Assembly: GCF_042643165.1 (NCBI RefSeq)
Contig: NZ_JBHRSH010000002.1
Coordinates: 744,001 to 808,000, forward strand
DNA length: 64,000 bases
Reading direction: 5' to 3'
Source of the DNA: Hyphococcus aureus
GTDB taxonomy: Bacteria; Pseudomonadota; Alphaproteobacteria; Caulobacterales; Parvularculaceae
The notes below the pieces were generated by a model. It ran no database searches. It was not told where the DNA came from and saw only the letters and a list, made by a program, of their open reading frames with translations. Made by a program: the position numbers and the translations under genes. This document shows, in pieces, positions 42,590 through 51,028 of the stretch (position 1 is its first letter; each line of letters begins with the position of its first letter).

Positions 42590-43368
42590 GATTTCTTCTT
42601 CTTGGCGCCGCTGGCGTTCGCCGCAAGCTTGCCGCCGTCAACATATACGGTCTGGCCGGTGACATAGGACGCAGCGTCGCTGGCGAGGAAAAACACCACT
42701 TCGGCGACCTCATCGGGGTCGCCGATGCGTTTTAAGGGGGTCGCCTCGCGCTCGCCCTCGCGCTCACCCTCTTCAAGATCGCCCTTGATGGCGCCGACAC
42801 CCACCAGATTGGCCCGCACGCCATGAGGCGACATGGCGATCGCCACCGCCTTGGTAAGCTGGTGGAGCCCGCCTTGCGAGGTTGCAAAGGCCACATGATC
42901 GGCCGCCGCCGTCACCGCCTCGACCGAGCCGATATTGACGATGACGCCGGGCGCGTTCTGGTCCGCCTCCCCGCTATCGAGACGCTTCACGAACTGCTTC
43001 GCCACCGCCTGATTGATCAGAAACGCGCCGCGAATATTCGACGCGACGATGCGGTCGAAGTCATCCTCGCTGGTTTGCAGGAACGGCGCGGAAAACTGCG
43101 CCATCACGGTATGGGCCAACACATCGATGCAGCCATAATTGTCGAGCGCTTCTGCAATGACATTATGAACGTCAAGACGCTTGGTCATGTCGGCGTGAAC
43201 GAACGCCGCCTCGGCGCCGCCCTCACATAGCTGCTTCGTATATTCCTTGCCGGCCTCTTCTTCCGGATCGGCCAGCAACAGCCTGTCGCCATTCGCCGCA
43301 AACCGCCGGGCGCAGGCTGCGCCGACGCCGCGCGCCGCGCCGGTGATGATGACAGTTCTCTGGCCCAT
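42586..43368 (-). CDS. SDR-fold protein lacking the catalytic Tyr-Lys pair
   Basis: A 260-residue short-chain dehydrogenase fold. The cofactor motif TGAARGVG (residues 9-16), acidic ADPEEE, Asn in SNIRGAF and Ser148 in NIGSVEA are kept. At the YxxxK site the sequence reads FATSQ (residues 161-165), with Phe for Tyr and Gln for Lys, and the NNAG motif is AHTV. The protein probably binds a nucleotide but should not catalyse a standard SDR reaction. The C-terminus is the normal TGQTVYVDGG plus a basic tail. A minus-strand terminator lies directly upstream, with AAGGAG between it and the ATG. Overlaps the trcR stop by 4 bases. Confidence 0.85.
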   Translation of the reverse strand: MGQRTVIITGAARGVGAACARRFAANGDRLLLADPEEEAGKEYTKQLCEGGAEAAFVHADMTKRLDVHNVIAEALDNYGCIDVLAHTVMAQFSAPFLQTSEDDFDRIVASNIRGAFLINQAVAKQFVKRLDSGEADQNAPGVIVNIGSVEAVTAAADHVAFATSQGGLHQLTKAVAIAMSPHGVRANLVGVGAIKGDLEEGEREGEREATPLKRIGDPDEVAEVVFFLASDAASYVTGQTVYVDGGKLAANASGAKKKKS

Positions 43369-43382
43369 AAAGGCGGCTCCTT

Positions 43383-43414
43383 AAAAAACTGGCGGCGCAC
43401 GTCTCGTGCGCCGC
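43383..43414 (-). terminator. Intrinsic terminator after the YdcH-like gene
   Basis: On the minus strand GCGGCGCACG pairs with CGTGCGCCGC (loop AGA), followed by CCAG and six T. It ends transcription from the gene at 43488-43667 just before the SDR gene. Confidence 0.8.
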
Positions 43415-43487
43415 AGCTTTATGCAGAAAGTAAGTTTCAAAATTTGTTTCCGCGCCGCTTCCTTTAAAGAAGCCGGCGAATACTCCG

Positions 43488-43667
43488 TCAGTTCAGTTTG
43501 TTCTGTATTCGGAGTTCTTCAAGCTGGTCCTTGATTTTAAGTTTTTGGCGTTTCAGCTCCACAACATGCATCTCATCGTAACCGGGAGATTTGGTTTCGG
43601 CGTTAATAGCCGCCTCCAGCTCCTGGTGCCGCCTGTTGAGCGTTTCCATGTGAGCTTTTATCGCCAT
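43488..43667 (-). CDS. YdcH family (DUF465) small protein
   Basis: A 59-residue helical protein, MAIKAHMETLNRRHQELEAA onward to VVELKRQKLKIKDQLEELRI-QNKLN, matching the DUF465 pattern of a short antiparallel coiled coil (LxxxHxxLexxI...LKxxKLxlKDxL). GGAGG precedes the ATG by 7 bases. Function unknown; family members are abundant small proteins. A second, longer DUF465 protein is at 44927-45241, beyond ubiX. A clear terminator follows. Confidence 0.88.
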   Translation of the reverse strand: MAIKAHMETLNRRHQELEAAINAETKSPGYDEMHVVELKRQKLKIKDQLEELRIQNKLN

Positions 43668-43821
43668 AATCGGCCTCCTTTGTTGGGAAATGACACCGAC
43701 TATATAAGCATGAAAAGCCCGCCCCTGTCACGGCTTCTTGGATTAACAGCGGTTAGCCGAATTTGTTGGCGGTATGTTCACCAATACGCTATGAAATAAC
43801 AGACAAGATATTGAGTTCGCT

Positions 43822-44412
43822 ATGAAAACGACCCGCAGACTGGTTATCGGCGTAACCGGCGCCTCTGGCGCGGTCTACGCCCGCCGGGCGCTTGAGGCGC
43901 TCCGGGAAACCGATGTGGAGACTCACCTGATTTTGAGCAAGGCGAGCGAGATGACGATTCGCTACGAGCTCGATCAATCGGCAGCTGAATTCGCCGGGCT
44001 TGCGGATTGCCGTTACGCCATTGGCGACATTGGCGCGCCGGTCTCTTCCGGCTCTTTTAAAACCCTGGGCATGCTAATCGCGCCCTGTTCAATAAAAACC
44101 ATGTCGGAGATTGCAACCGGCGTGACGGGAACGCTGTTGTCGCGCGCCGCCGATGTCGTATTGAAAGAACAGCGCAAGCTTGTCTTGATGGTGCGCGAAA
44201 CGCCGTTCCATCTCGGCCATCTGCGCACCATGACTCAACTTGCGGAAATGGGCGCGGTGATCGCACCGCCACTTCCCGCCTTTTACGCCGAACCGCAAAG
44301 CGTTGATGATCTGGTCGATCAATCTGTTGGCCGCGCACTCGATCTCTTCGGCATTGAAACATCTCTGGTCAAACGCTGGGGCGAAGATCTCGAAAAAGGA
44401 AAACGCGGATGA
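43822..44412 (+). CDS. ubiX: Flavin prenyltransferase UbiX
   Basis: Makes prenylated FMN from FMN and dimethylallyl phosphate, the cofactor of UbiD-type decarboxylases used in ubiquinone synthesis. The 196-residue protein shows RLVIGVTGASGAVYARRALE, PVSSGSFKTLGMLIAPCSIKT, TGTLLSRAADVVLKEQRKLV and RETPFHLGHLRTM, all family-typical. Its stop overlaps the start of the TIGR02444 gene (ATGA). No ubiD gene adjoins. FMN demand by this enzyme is one reason flavin supply could matter to this cell. Confidence 0.95.
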   Translation: MKTTRRLVIGVTGASGAVYARRALEALRETDVETHLILSKASEMTIRYELDQSAAEFAGLADCRYAIGDIGAPVSSGSFKTLGMLIAPCSIKTMSEIATGVTGTLLSRAADVVLKEQRKLVLMVRETPFHLGHLRTMTQLAEMGAVIAPPLPAFYAEPQSVDDLVDQSVGRALDLFGIETSLVKRWGEDLEKGKRG

Positions 44413-44924
44413 GCAAGCCGAAGGGACACCGGTTCTGGGTTTGGTCGCTTAACACCTATGAATTGCCGGGCGTGAAAAACCGCCTCATTTATCTTCAGGA
44501 TGATTTCGGTTTTGACGTTAATCTCGCGCTTTGGTGCATCTGGCGCGCGAGCGAAGGCGAAAAGCTGAGCGAGGATGCTTTGCGCGCCGCCATGCGCGCG
44601 ACGACCGAATGGGCCGAAGGCGTCGTCGAACCTCTACGCGAAGCGCGCCTCAACGCCCATGAGCTCGGCCCTGCGGAGTTTTACAATCTGCTGAAGGAGG
44701 TCGAACTGGCCTCCGAACATCACGAACAAAATATTCTGTTCAAGCTCTCGCGCCCCGCAACGCCTATGGAGCGCGAGCCCATGCTGGCGGCGGCGAGAGA
44801 CAATATCGCGCTTTATGCCAGCCTGATGGATGCGCCGCGCCGTGACGGCTTCTCAAGCGCATTGCTTCGCGACCTGATCGACCATATTTTCCCGGGCTCA
44901 GACCACAAGGCGGCGGGGCAGTAA
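44409..44924 (+). CDS. TIGR02444 (DUF2390) family protein
   Basis: A 171-residue cytosolic protein of unknown function. It shows the family opening FWVWSLNTYELPGVKNRLIY followed by LQDDFGFDVNLALWCIWRA, and is otherwise helical. It overlaps ubiX by 4 bases and is followed 2 bases later by a DUF465 gene, so ubiX, this gene and the next form one operon. Nothing in the sequence indicates an activity; the operon position suggests a housekeeping role. Confidence 0.9.
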   Translation: MSKPKGHRFWVWSLNTYELPGVKNRLIYLQDDFGFDVNLALWCIWRASEGEKLSEDALRAAMRATTEWAEGVVEPLREARLNAHELGPAEFYNLLKEVELASEHHEQNILFKLSRPATPMEREPMLAAARDNIALYASLMDAPRRDGFSSALLRDLIDHIFPGSDHKAAGQ

Positions 44925-44926
44925 TC

Positions 44927-45241
44927 ATGAGCGACGGCGAAGAAGAAAACGGTCGGCCGGACCGGCCAGTTCCCGCAGCGTCGCTAAACGCCGACCTCCT
45001 TGCGCGAAAGAGATTTGCGGCCAATGACAAGGATTTCGACGGCGCCAATGACGAGGCTATGTCCATCCGTCTCGCCATGGTCGAACAGGAACATCGCGAT
45101 CTCGATGCGGCGATTACTGCGCTCGAACTGAACTCACCCTATGAGCGGCTCACCATCGCGCGGCTGAAAAAGAAAAAACTGGCGCTGAAAGACATGATCC
45201 AGGAGATCAAGGACACCATGCTGCCGGATATTATCGCCTAA
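44927..45241 (+). CDS. YdcH family (DUF465) protein with N-terminal extension
   Basis: A 104-residue protein. The first about 50 residues are polar and probably disordered (DGEEENGRPDRPVPAASLN). The rest is the DUF465 coiled coil: LAMVEQEHRDLDAAITALEL, then LTIARLKKKKLALKDMIQEI, ending LPDIIA. It starts 2 bases after the TIGR02444 stop. A 59-residue relative is encoded on the other strand at 43488-43667. Function unknown. Confidence 0.88.
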   Translation: MSDGEEENGRPDRPVPAASLNADLLARKRFAANDKDFDGANDEAMSIRLAMVEQEHRDLDAAITALELNSPYERLTIARLKKKKLALKDMIQEIKDTMLPDIIA

Positions 45242-45277
45242 GCCCCGTTAGAGGGCTGAAACCAATTGGGGGAATGA

Positions 45278-46366
45278 ATGCGACTTGAACTATTGCTCGC
45301 CGCTATCGGCGTTGGCGTTTGCGCCTGCGCGCCGTCGACCGAACCGGACAGGACGACCGATCAAACCAGCGTTACGGAAGAAACAAAAGATCCTCACTGG
45401 ACCTTTGCAGACGGAGAAGTCTTTCCCGCCGACCGCACTCTCCAACGCCCTGAGGACGGCGTCGTACTATCCGACGGAAGGCTGCTGATCGCCGACCGGG
45501 CGCACGGCTTGATCGCGCTTTCACCTGACGGATCGCACCGGCCATTCGGAAATTTTGCAGCGGCCGGATATGAATATGCGCCGCCTGAAAAAAATGCAGG
45601 GCCGAACGGCGTCGCCTTTGAACCGGATGGCAAGCATGTGCTGGTCGCCGATGTTTTCACTGGCGCAATTTATCGCGTGGATGTCGCAGCGGAGACGACC
45701 GAGCTCATCTACACCCATGACTATGGCGTCAACACAGTCCTTGCCGACACAACCGGCGCGATCTGGTTCACACAATCTACAGAAAATAATGGACCGGACT
45801 CGGAGGAAAGATTATTCGCGGCGGTAGATGCGCCATTTGCGGATGGCGCCCTGTTCCGGCTGGCCCCGGATCGTAACGGCGGGACGCGCGCTGCGTTGAA
45901 GGTCGATGGGCTCGACTTCGCCAATGGCTTCGTCATTGACGAGGACCGCGGCGAAATTTTCGTTGCTGAAACCGTGGGCGGCCGCATCAACGGTTTTACG
46001 GTTTCGTTCGATACTGGAGAGATTACCGAGCGGCGCCTTGTGGTGAACATTCTGGGGCCGGACAATATCGAGATGGATGAAGGCGGGCAATTGTGGGTCG
46101 CCTCCCCGATCGGCAATGAAGTCCTGCTCCTTGATCCCGAGACCGGCGCTGCGCGCTCGGTGTTTCATCCGCAAAGCGACGAGAGCGACGCTCTCATTGC
46201 CGAATGGCGCCGCCGCAGCGAAACCGGCGAGTCGCTGATGCAACTGATGGGACCGGATATGTGGGGGCCGATGCCGGGATTGATTACGGGCGTTGTCCTG
46301 ACGCCGGACGGCGGACCTGTTTACATCTCCGGCCTTGGCGACGCTTTGCTTAAGCTGGAGCGTTAG
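45278..46366 (+). CDS. SMP-30/gluconolactonase family lipoprotein
   Basis: A 362-residue predicted lipoprotein (MRLELLLAAIGVGVCAC) with a beta-propeller: RPEDGVVLSDGRLLIAD, GPNGVAFEPDGKHVLVADVF, FANGFVIDEDRGEIFVAET and GPDNIEMDEGGQLWVASP. The repeated Asn/Asp at blade ends should hold the catalytic calcium. It probably hydrolyses a lactone or ester in the periplasm. It lies 36 bases after the DUF465 gene, maybe on the same transcript, and is convergent with the GGDEF gene (9-base gap). Confidence 0.83.
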   Translation: MRLELLLAAIGVGVCACAPSTEPDRTTDQTSVTEETKDPHWTFADGEVFPADRTLQRPEDGVVLSDGRLLIADRAHGLIALSPDGSHRPFGNFAAAGYEYAPPEKNAGPNGVAFEPDGKHVLVADVFTGAIYRVDVAAETTELIYTHDYGVNTVLADTTGAIWFTQSTENNGPDSEERLFAAVDAPFADGALFRLAPDRNGGTRAALKVDGLDFANGFVIDEDRGEIFVAETVGGRINGFTVSFDTGEITERRLVVNILGPDNIEMDEGGQLWVASPIGNEVLLLDPETGAARSVFHPQSDESDALIAEWRRRSETGESLMQLMGPDMWGPMPGLITGVVLTPDGGPVYISGLGDALLKLER

Positions 46367-46375
46367 GCGGCTTCC

Positions 46376-47101
46376 CTAGCCGCTCTTTTTGCGCGCCTTG
46401 ACCTCATACATGGCCGTGTCAGCGCGCTCCATGGCTTCGTCTGCTGACAGACCCTTGGCGATTTCAACGACGCCGCAGGACACATGCGCGACAAAGGCGC
46501 CGTCTTTCCATGAAACCGGCTGCGCGGAAACCGCAGCGGTGAGATGCGCAGCCTTGATCTCCGCCGTCTGCTGATCGGCCTGGGTCAACAGCACCCCGAA
46601 CTCATCGCCGCCAAGACGGCCCACCGCATCGGTCTGGCGCACATTCGCCGTCAACGCTTCCGCCACATGCGCCAGCGCCGCATCGCCTGCGCCATGGCCC
46701 ATCTGGTCGTTGATTTTTTTGAGATCATTGAGATCCACAAAAACCAGGCTTGCCCTCATGTCATAGCGGTCGATCATGGCGAGCGCCCGGTCGAGTTCGC
46801 GCACAAAGGCCCGGCGATTGTAAATGTCGAGCATGGGATCGCTGTCGGCGAGACGTTCAAGCTCGCTGATGCGCTCCTGCGACCAAGTCAGCTGATCGCG
46901 CAGGCTCTGCACCTCCTGCATCAGCGACGTCAGCGCTTCACGCACGCGCGGCGTCAGCTCGGCGTCCGGCACCCCGGCCAGCACAATTTTGTCCGACGGC
47001 GCGGCTGAATTCGCCGCCGCAGAAGGCGCGGCGGCGCCGATCCCACGCTTGCGTTCAATCCGGCTCGCCCCCGGCGTTTTTGGCGCGTCGCCAATCTTCA
47101 T
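46376..47101 (-). CDS. GGDEF-domain diguanylate cyclase
   Basis: A 241-residue soluble protein. A 70-residue low-complexity N-terminus leads to a short coiled coil (TSLMQEVQSLRDQLTWSQER), then a complete GGDEF domain: DIYNRRAFVRELDRAL, FVDLNDLKKINDQMGHGAGD, RLGGDEFGVLL and ERADTAMYEVK. The active-site GGDEF is intact, so c-di-GMP synthesis from GTP is predicted. No RxxD inhibitory site is obvious upstream of GGDEF. No sensor domain is visible, so control may come through oligomerisation. It is divergent from the candidate 6S RNA and purE. Confidence 0.92.
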   Translation of the reverse strand: MKIGDAPKTPGASRIERKRGIGAAAPSAAANSAAPSDKIVLAGVPDAELTPRVREALTSLMQEVQSLRDQLTWSQERISELERLADSDPMLDIYNRRAFVRELDRALAMIDRYDMRASLVFVDLNDLKKINDQMGHGAGDAALAHVAEALTANVRQTDAVGRLGGDEFGVLLTQADQQTAEIKAAHLTAAVSAQPVSWKDGAFVAHVSCGVVEIAKGLSADEAMERADTAMYEVKARKKSG

Positions 47102-47280
47102 GGTTCCCTCCCGCGTCAGACGCGCCGAGCGCCTGCGTCCGCGACTCTACTCCCCAACCCAGTTGATTAACCTGATTGGCCCCTTCCCGCCAGTAAGCGC
47201 GATTCGTCCAGCCGCGCGCAACATTCCCACTCATTAGCCCTGCTATTCCGGGACTTTAGGCCGCCTTGTCGCTTTGGCGC

Positions 47281-47463
47281 GCGGACCGCTCGTTTCGCCG
47301 AATGTCCCTTGTGACAAAGGTCGCGCAGTCCCAGTTTGGGTGGTGCGGAAAGGTCGTGCGAAGTCCCCTTCGAACTACGCGACCAGCTCCCGCGTCCGGT
47401 GAGAGGAGGCGCTGGCTCTCGCGCCCCCGTCTAAGTGGCTGGCGTCTCCTCCTTCCGGACCGC
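47281..47463 (+). ncRNA. ssrS: Candidate 6S RNA
   Basis: The 425-base gap between the GGDEF gene and purE holds a structured segment of about 183 bases. GCGGACCG (47281-47288) pairs with CGGACCGC (47456-47463) at 7 of 8 positions. An inner hairpin GGTCGTGCGAAG...CTTCGAACTACGCGACC spans about 47352-47393, and GAGGAGGCGCTGGC pairs with GCTGGCGTCTCCTC (about 47403-47450). Length, long-rod tendency and the CAGCTCCCGCGTCCGGTGAG segment resemble alphaproteobacterial 6S RNA, which is often upstream of purE (recollection). 6S RNA sequesters sigma-70 RNA polymerase. Boundaries are approximate. Confidence 0.55.
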
Positions 47464-47469
47464 TCTTGC

Positions 47470-47497
47470 TTGCACCTGCCATGACGCCTGCTATAAG
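47470..47497 (+). promoter_or_regulatory. Predicted purE promoter
   Basis: TTGCAC at 47470-47475 and TATAAG at 47492-47497 are spaced by 16 bases, giving a 23-base leader before purE and placing the candidate 6S RNA outside the purEK transcript. Confidence 0.5.
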
Positions 47498-47526
47498 CCC
47501 CGCTTTTCAGAAGCCGGAGACACTTC

Positions 47527-48024
47527 ATGGCGAGCGCGCAGACAGACCCAAAAGTCGGCATCATCATGGGCTCGCGCTCTGACTGGCCGGTGATGACCCG
47601 CGCCGCTGAAATACTGGATGCGCTCGGCGTCGCCTATGAGACCAAAATCGTTTCGGCCCACCGCACCCCCGACCGGCTCTATGACTATGCGAAAGGCGCG
47701 AAAGCGCGCGGCCTGAAAGTCGTCATCGCCGGCGCCGGCGGCGCCGCGCATTTGCCGGGCATGGCCGCGTCGATGACGCCGCTCCCGGTTATCGGCGTGC
47801 CGGTGCAGTCAAAATCTCTCAAAGGCCTCGACAGTCTCCTGTCGATTGTCCAGATGCCGGCGGGCGTGCCGGTCGCGACCGTCGCAATTGGTGAAGCCGG
47901 CGCCGCAAACGCGGGTCTCCTCGCCGCCTCGATCCTCGCCACCAGCGATGACGCCCTCGCGGACCGTCTCGACAAATGGCGCGCAGCGCAAACATCAAGC
48001 GTCGCCGAAACCGTGGAAGACTGA
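47527..48024 (+). CDS. purE: N5-carboxyaminoimidazole ribonucleotide mutase
   Basis: Class I PurE, moving the carboxyl group of N5-CAIR to give CAIR in purine synthesis. The 165-residue protein shows GIIMGSRSDWPVM, KIVSAHRTPDRLYDYA, IAGAGGAAHLPGMAASMT and GAANAGLLAASILA. GGAG lies about 7 bases upstream of the ATG. purK follows 8 bases after its stop, forming the usual purEK pair. Confidence 0.97.
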   Translation: MASAQTDPKVGIIMGSRSDWPVMTRAAEILDALGVAYETKIVSAHRTPDRLYDYAKGAKARGLKVVIAGAGGAAHLPGMAASMTPLPVIGVPVQSKSLKGLDSLLSIVQMPAGVPVATVAIGEAGAANAGLLAASILATSDDALADRLDKWRAAQTSSVAETVED

Positions 48025-48032
48025 CAAACGCA

Positions 48033-49130
48033 ATGATCGTTGAACAGAACGGCACGATCGGCATTCTCGGCGGCGGCCAGCTAGGGCGAATGCTGGCGAC
48101 GGCGGCGGCCGAACTTGGGCTCAAGACAATTATCTACTGCCCGGAGAAAACGGCGCCTGCCTTCGACGTCGCGTCGGATCACATTATTGCATCCTATACG
48201 GATGAAACCGCGCTAAAGAAGCTTGCCGATGCGGCTGACGCAATCACCTATGAATTCGAGAATGTGCCGGTCGAGGCGGTGAATTTTCTCACTACACTTG
48301 GAGCCATTGTGCGCCCCGGCGCAAAAGCGCTCTCCATGGCGCAGGACCGCCTTTACGAGAAAGAGTTCGTCAACAAGATCGGCGCAGCGACCGCCGCCTA
48401 TCATCCGGTGGACGATCTCGCTTCCCTGAAAACGGGCCTCGATAAAGTCGGGCGTCCGGCGATCCTGAAAACCCGCCGCCTTGGCTATGACGGCAAAGGC
48501 CAGACACGCATCACGACCGAAGATGCAGACCTTTCAGGCGCCTATGAAGAAGCGATCGCCTTCGCATGGGATGAAGTCGGCGCCGCGCCGTCTATCCTCG
48601 AAGGCTTTGTCCCGTTTGTGTGCGAGATTTCGATCATCGGCGCGCGCGGCGCCGACGGCGATGTGAAGCTGTATGATCCCGCGCAGAATGTGCACAAGAA
48701 CGGCATTCTCGCGACCTCCACCCTGCCCGCAAAAGTCAGCGACGACACTGCGGACAAAGCCCGCGCCGTTGCGCGGCGGATGCTCGACGAACTCGATTAT
48801 GTCGGCGTCATCGGGGTTGAGTTCTTCGTGCTCGAAAGCGGCGATGTGATCGTCAATGAATATGCGCCGCGCGTCCACAATTCAGGCCACTGGACACAGG
48901 ACGCCTGCGCGATTTCCCAATTTGAACAGCATATCCGCGCCGTCGCCGGCTGGCCGCTCGGCGATCCCGCGCGCCATTCAAATGCGGTAATGGAAAATCT
49001 GATCGGCGATGACGTCCATCAATGGCGCGCCCTCGCCACCGAGCCGCAAGCTTGCGTCCATCTTTACGGCAAGCGCGAGGCGCGCCCCGGCCGCAAGATG
49101 GGTCATGTGACGCGGATCACTGCGCGCTAA
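48033..49130 (+). CDS. purK: N5-carboxyaminoimidazole ribonucleotide synthase
   Basis: ATP-grasp enzyme that carboxylates AIR with bicarbonate, supplying PurE. The 365-residue protein has GTIGILGGGQLGRMLATAA, DAITYEFENVP, ILKTRRLGYDGKGQ, the ATP-grasp EGFVPFVCEISII and NEYAPRVHNSGHWTQDAC. I start at ATG 48033; the frame is open upstream to 47976 but that part overlaps purE. Second gene of the purEK operon. Confidence 0.96.
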   Translation: MIVEQNGTIGILGGGQLGRMLATAAAELGLKTIIYCPEKTAPAFDVASDHIIASYTDETALKKLADAADAITYEFENVPVEAVNFLTTLGAIVRPGAKALSMAQDRLYEKEFVNKIGAATAAYHPVDDLASLKTGLDKVGRPAILKTRRLGYDGKGQTRITTEDADLSGAYEEAIAFAWDEVGAAPSILEGFVPFVCEISIIGARGADGDVKLYDPAQNVHKNGILATSTLPAKVSDDTADKARAVARRMLDELDYVGVIGVEFFVLESGDVIVNEYAPRVHNSGHWTQDACAISQFEQHIRAVAGWPLGDPARHSNAVMENLIGDDVHQWRALATEPQACVHLYGKREARPGRKMGHVTRITAR

Positions 49131-49300
49131 AAACGCGCGTCCACTCCCCTCAACCAAATGTGAAGGAACTGTGCGCGGCGTCACTGCGCGCCGCCATAGT
49201 ATCACCATACTTGCGGCACACCCTTTCAACATCGGGGCGAATGTTAGGCACAGGATCAACTGAAGAGACCAGATCAGGTTCAGTAGAAAGGTAGCACGCC

Positions 49301-49756
49301 ATGGCCGCAACACCCAGAGCCGTTTCACTGCCGTTTTATCCGGCGCCCTCGCCATCCCGCATTGGCGCCTCCCATTCTCACTATACATTCGCTGCATTGC
49401 GCAAATTCGTACAAGGCGTCGGTTCAGCGCTTCTCGTCTTTAATGGCGCCGGCGCGATCACCAGCCCGGCTGCGGCGACAACCCCGGCAATGGCCGATTT
49501 TTCCTCCATTGAGGGCATTCTCGCGACCTTGATGCAGGGAGAATATGCTGGCCTTGCGCAGATTGGCGCGGCCGCCTTTATCTTTCTCGCCGCAGGGCAA
49601 TGCATAGCCCGGTTCGCAGGCCTCGCCGTCGCCGGCCTAGCGCTCTTTCTTTATTATCAGGGCGTGACGATGGAAGATGTGCTGACCTTCACCAGCCATT
49701 TCACTGAACGTCTCGGCGCCGCCAGCAATGCGTTTTTAACGGCGGATGTGAGCTAG
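49301..49756 (+). CDS. Hypothetical small membrane protein
   Basis: Unrecognised 151-residue protein with a Pro/Ser-rich N-terminus and two hydrophobic segments at about 84-100 (LAQIGAAAFIFLAAGQ) and 104-121 (FAGLAVAGLALFLYYQG), so a two-span inner-membrane protein is likely. AAGG precedes the ATG. It lies 170 bases after purK with its own upstream region and converges tightly (7 bases) on the COQ9 gene. No function is proposed. Confidence 0.65.
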   Translation: MAATPRAVSLPFYPAPSPSRIGASHSHYTFAALRKFVQGVGSALLVFNGAGAITSPAAATTPAMADFSSIEGILATLMQGEYAGLAQIGAAAFIFLAAGQCIARFAGLAVAGLALFLYYQGVTMEDVLTFTSHFTERLGAASNAFLTADVS

Positions 49757-49763
49757 GAAAACC

Positions 49764-50561
49764 TTACGCGGTTCCAGGCGTCCAACCGGGCGGATCGCTC
49801 GCCGGAAAACTTTCGTCGAGCGCTTCGTCCACTTCCGCCTCGTTCCAGGTCGTGTCGTCTTTCCCGGCTGGCGGCGCCGGATAACGTAATCGTGCAAGCC
49901 ATTCGACCGGTTTCGCCGGGTCTATATTCAGCTCACGGAGCTTTCCTTTGAATTTCTCGATCTGCATCACATTGTCGATGCGCGCCGCAAGAAAGGATTT
50001 TGTCGACGCCTCCCCGTCACTGTCATCGCCGAGCCAGTGCGTAAGCGTCGTGAGCCAGACGCCGGTGAGTGTCGCGCGCTTTGTATAAAAATTGAAATCC
50101 GTCGATGTGTCCTTGAGGCCGCGCCAGATCGCATCCGCCGTCTTCCAGGCGAGCTCCGCGCCGAGCGTCCCGTGGATCGGCAAGGCCAGGGTCGCCGCCG
50201 CGCGCCGGGCCGCCTCCTTGTGCGGCCGGATCGCGGCGAGACGCGCCTCAACCGCGAAGGCGACCTTCTCGCGGATCTTCAGCCCCTCAAAATCGGGTCC
50301 GACCATGGCCGCGCTCATGGCGGCGTCCGCCTCCATGGACCAGGCGCGCAAAACATCGCTGACGCCCCCGGGGAAAGCCGCAGCGGCTACCGCCGAATCC
50401 AGGCCCGCATCGCGGGTCGCATGCGCCAGCGCCGAGGCTGTCCAGCCGTCAAAAACCACCCGGTCGAGCATGGCCTTGAGAATGGCCCGGCCCTCAGCTT
50501 CAAAACCGCTTCTATGTCCTTGATTTTGAAGCACTTCGTCACCATCTATGGACTGCGTCAA
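49764..50561 (-). CDS. COQ9 family protein, ubiquinone biosynthesis
   Basis: A 265-residue member of the COQ9 family (TetR-like fold with a lipid pocket), which in eukaryotes supports the Coq7 hydroxylation step of ubiquinone synthesis. Family features are ILKAMLDRVVFDGWTASALA near the N-terminus, FPGGVSDVLRAWS, DFNFYTKRATLTGVWLTTLTHW and FLAARIDNVMQIEKFKGKL. The start is TTG 50561 with GGGGAGG six bases upstream. It is divergent from rpsU, an arrangement seen in other alphaproteobacteria (recollection). Confidence 0.9.
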   Translation of the reverse strand: MTQSIDGDEVLQNQGHRSGFEAEGRAILKAMLDRVVFDGWTASALAHATRDAGLDSAVAAAAFPGGVSDVLRAWSMEADAAMSAAMVGPDFEGLKIREKVAFAVEARLAAIRPHKEAARRAAATLALPIHGTLGAELAWKTADAIWRGLKDTSTDFNFYTKRATLTGVWLTTLTHWLGDDSDGEASTKSFLAARIDNVMQIEKFKGKLRELNIDPAKPVEWLARLRYPAPPAGKDDTTWNEAEVDEALDESFPASDPPGWTPGTA

Positions 50562-50737
50562 GGGGGCCTCCCCTTTTTTGGGCCGCTTGTTAAGGCTCGT
50601 GTAGACAATATAGGGCCCTTTTGGTATAGGCCCGAACGCCCCACCCCCTGCAGGAAACAGGCGGGCCGGGACTGGTTAGCAGGTTTTGCGTCGCGGCGGC
50701 CCCGTGGCGCTTTTATTTTCAAAGGAGGCTCAAGGCC

Positions 50738-50947
50738 TTGGTTCAGATTTTTGTCCGCGACAACAATGTCGAGCAGGCCCTTAAGGCGCTGAAGAAAAAG
50801 ATGCAGCGCGAGGGCACCTTCCGGGAAATGAAGCGCCGGAAATTTTACGAAAAGCCGTCGGAAAAGAAGGCCCGCCAGAAAGCGGAAGCCGTTCGCCGCG
50901 CCCGCAAGCTCGTACGCAAGCGGTTGCAGCGCGAAGGCGGGCTCTAG
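50738..50947 (+). CDS. rpsU: 30S ribosomal protein S21 (TTG start)
   Basis: The 69-residue S21 (MVQIFVRDNNVEQALKALKK, then KMQREGTFREMKRRKFYEKP, Arg/Lys-rich end) joins the 30S platform near the anti-Shine-Dalgarno region. The start codon is TTG, and the ribosome-binding site is a complete AAAGGAGG ten bases upstream. The normal S21 N-terminus begins exactly here, so the TTG start is secure. A perfect Shine-Dalgarno with a weak codon fits a gene whose product itself influences Shine-Dalgarno recognition. Confidence 0.95.
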   Translation: MVQIFVRDNNVEQALKALKKKMQREGTFREMKRRKFYEKPSEKKARQKAEAVRRARKLVRKRLQREGGL

Positions 50948-51028
50948 GGTCTTTGGTCTGCGCGCTTTTCTTCATGCGCACGCCGAGGCATACTCGGGCC
51001 GCTGAAACTTAATTTCCATCAGGGGTTT

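Noticed and set aside
46376..47101. GGDEF protein as a degenerate sensor
   Set aside because: The GGDEF motif and substrate-binding residues are intact, so an active cyclase is the simpler reading.
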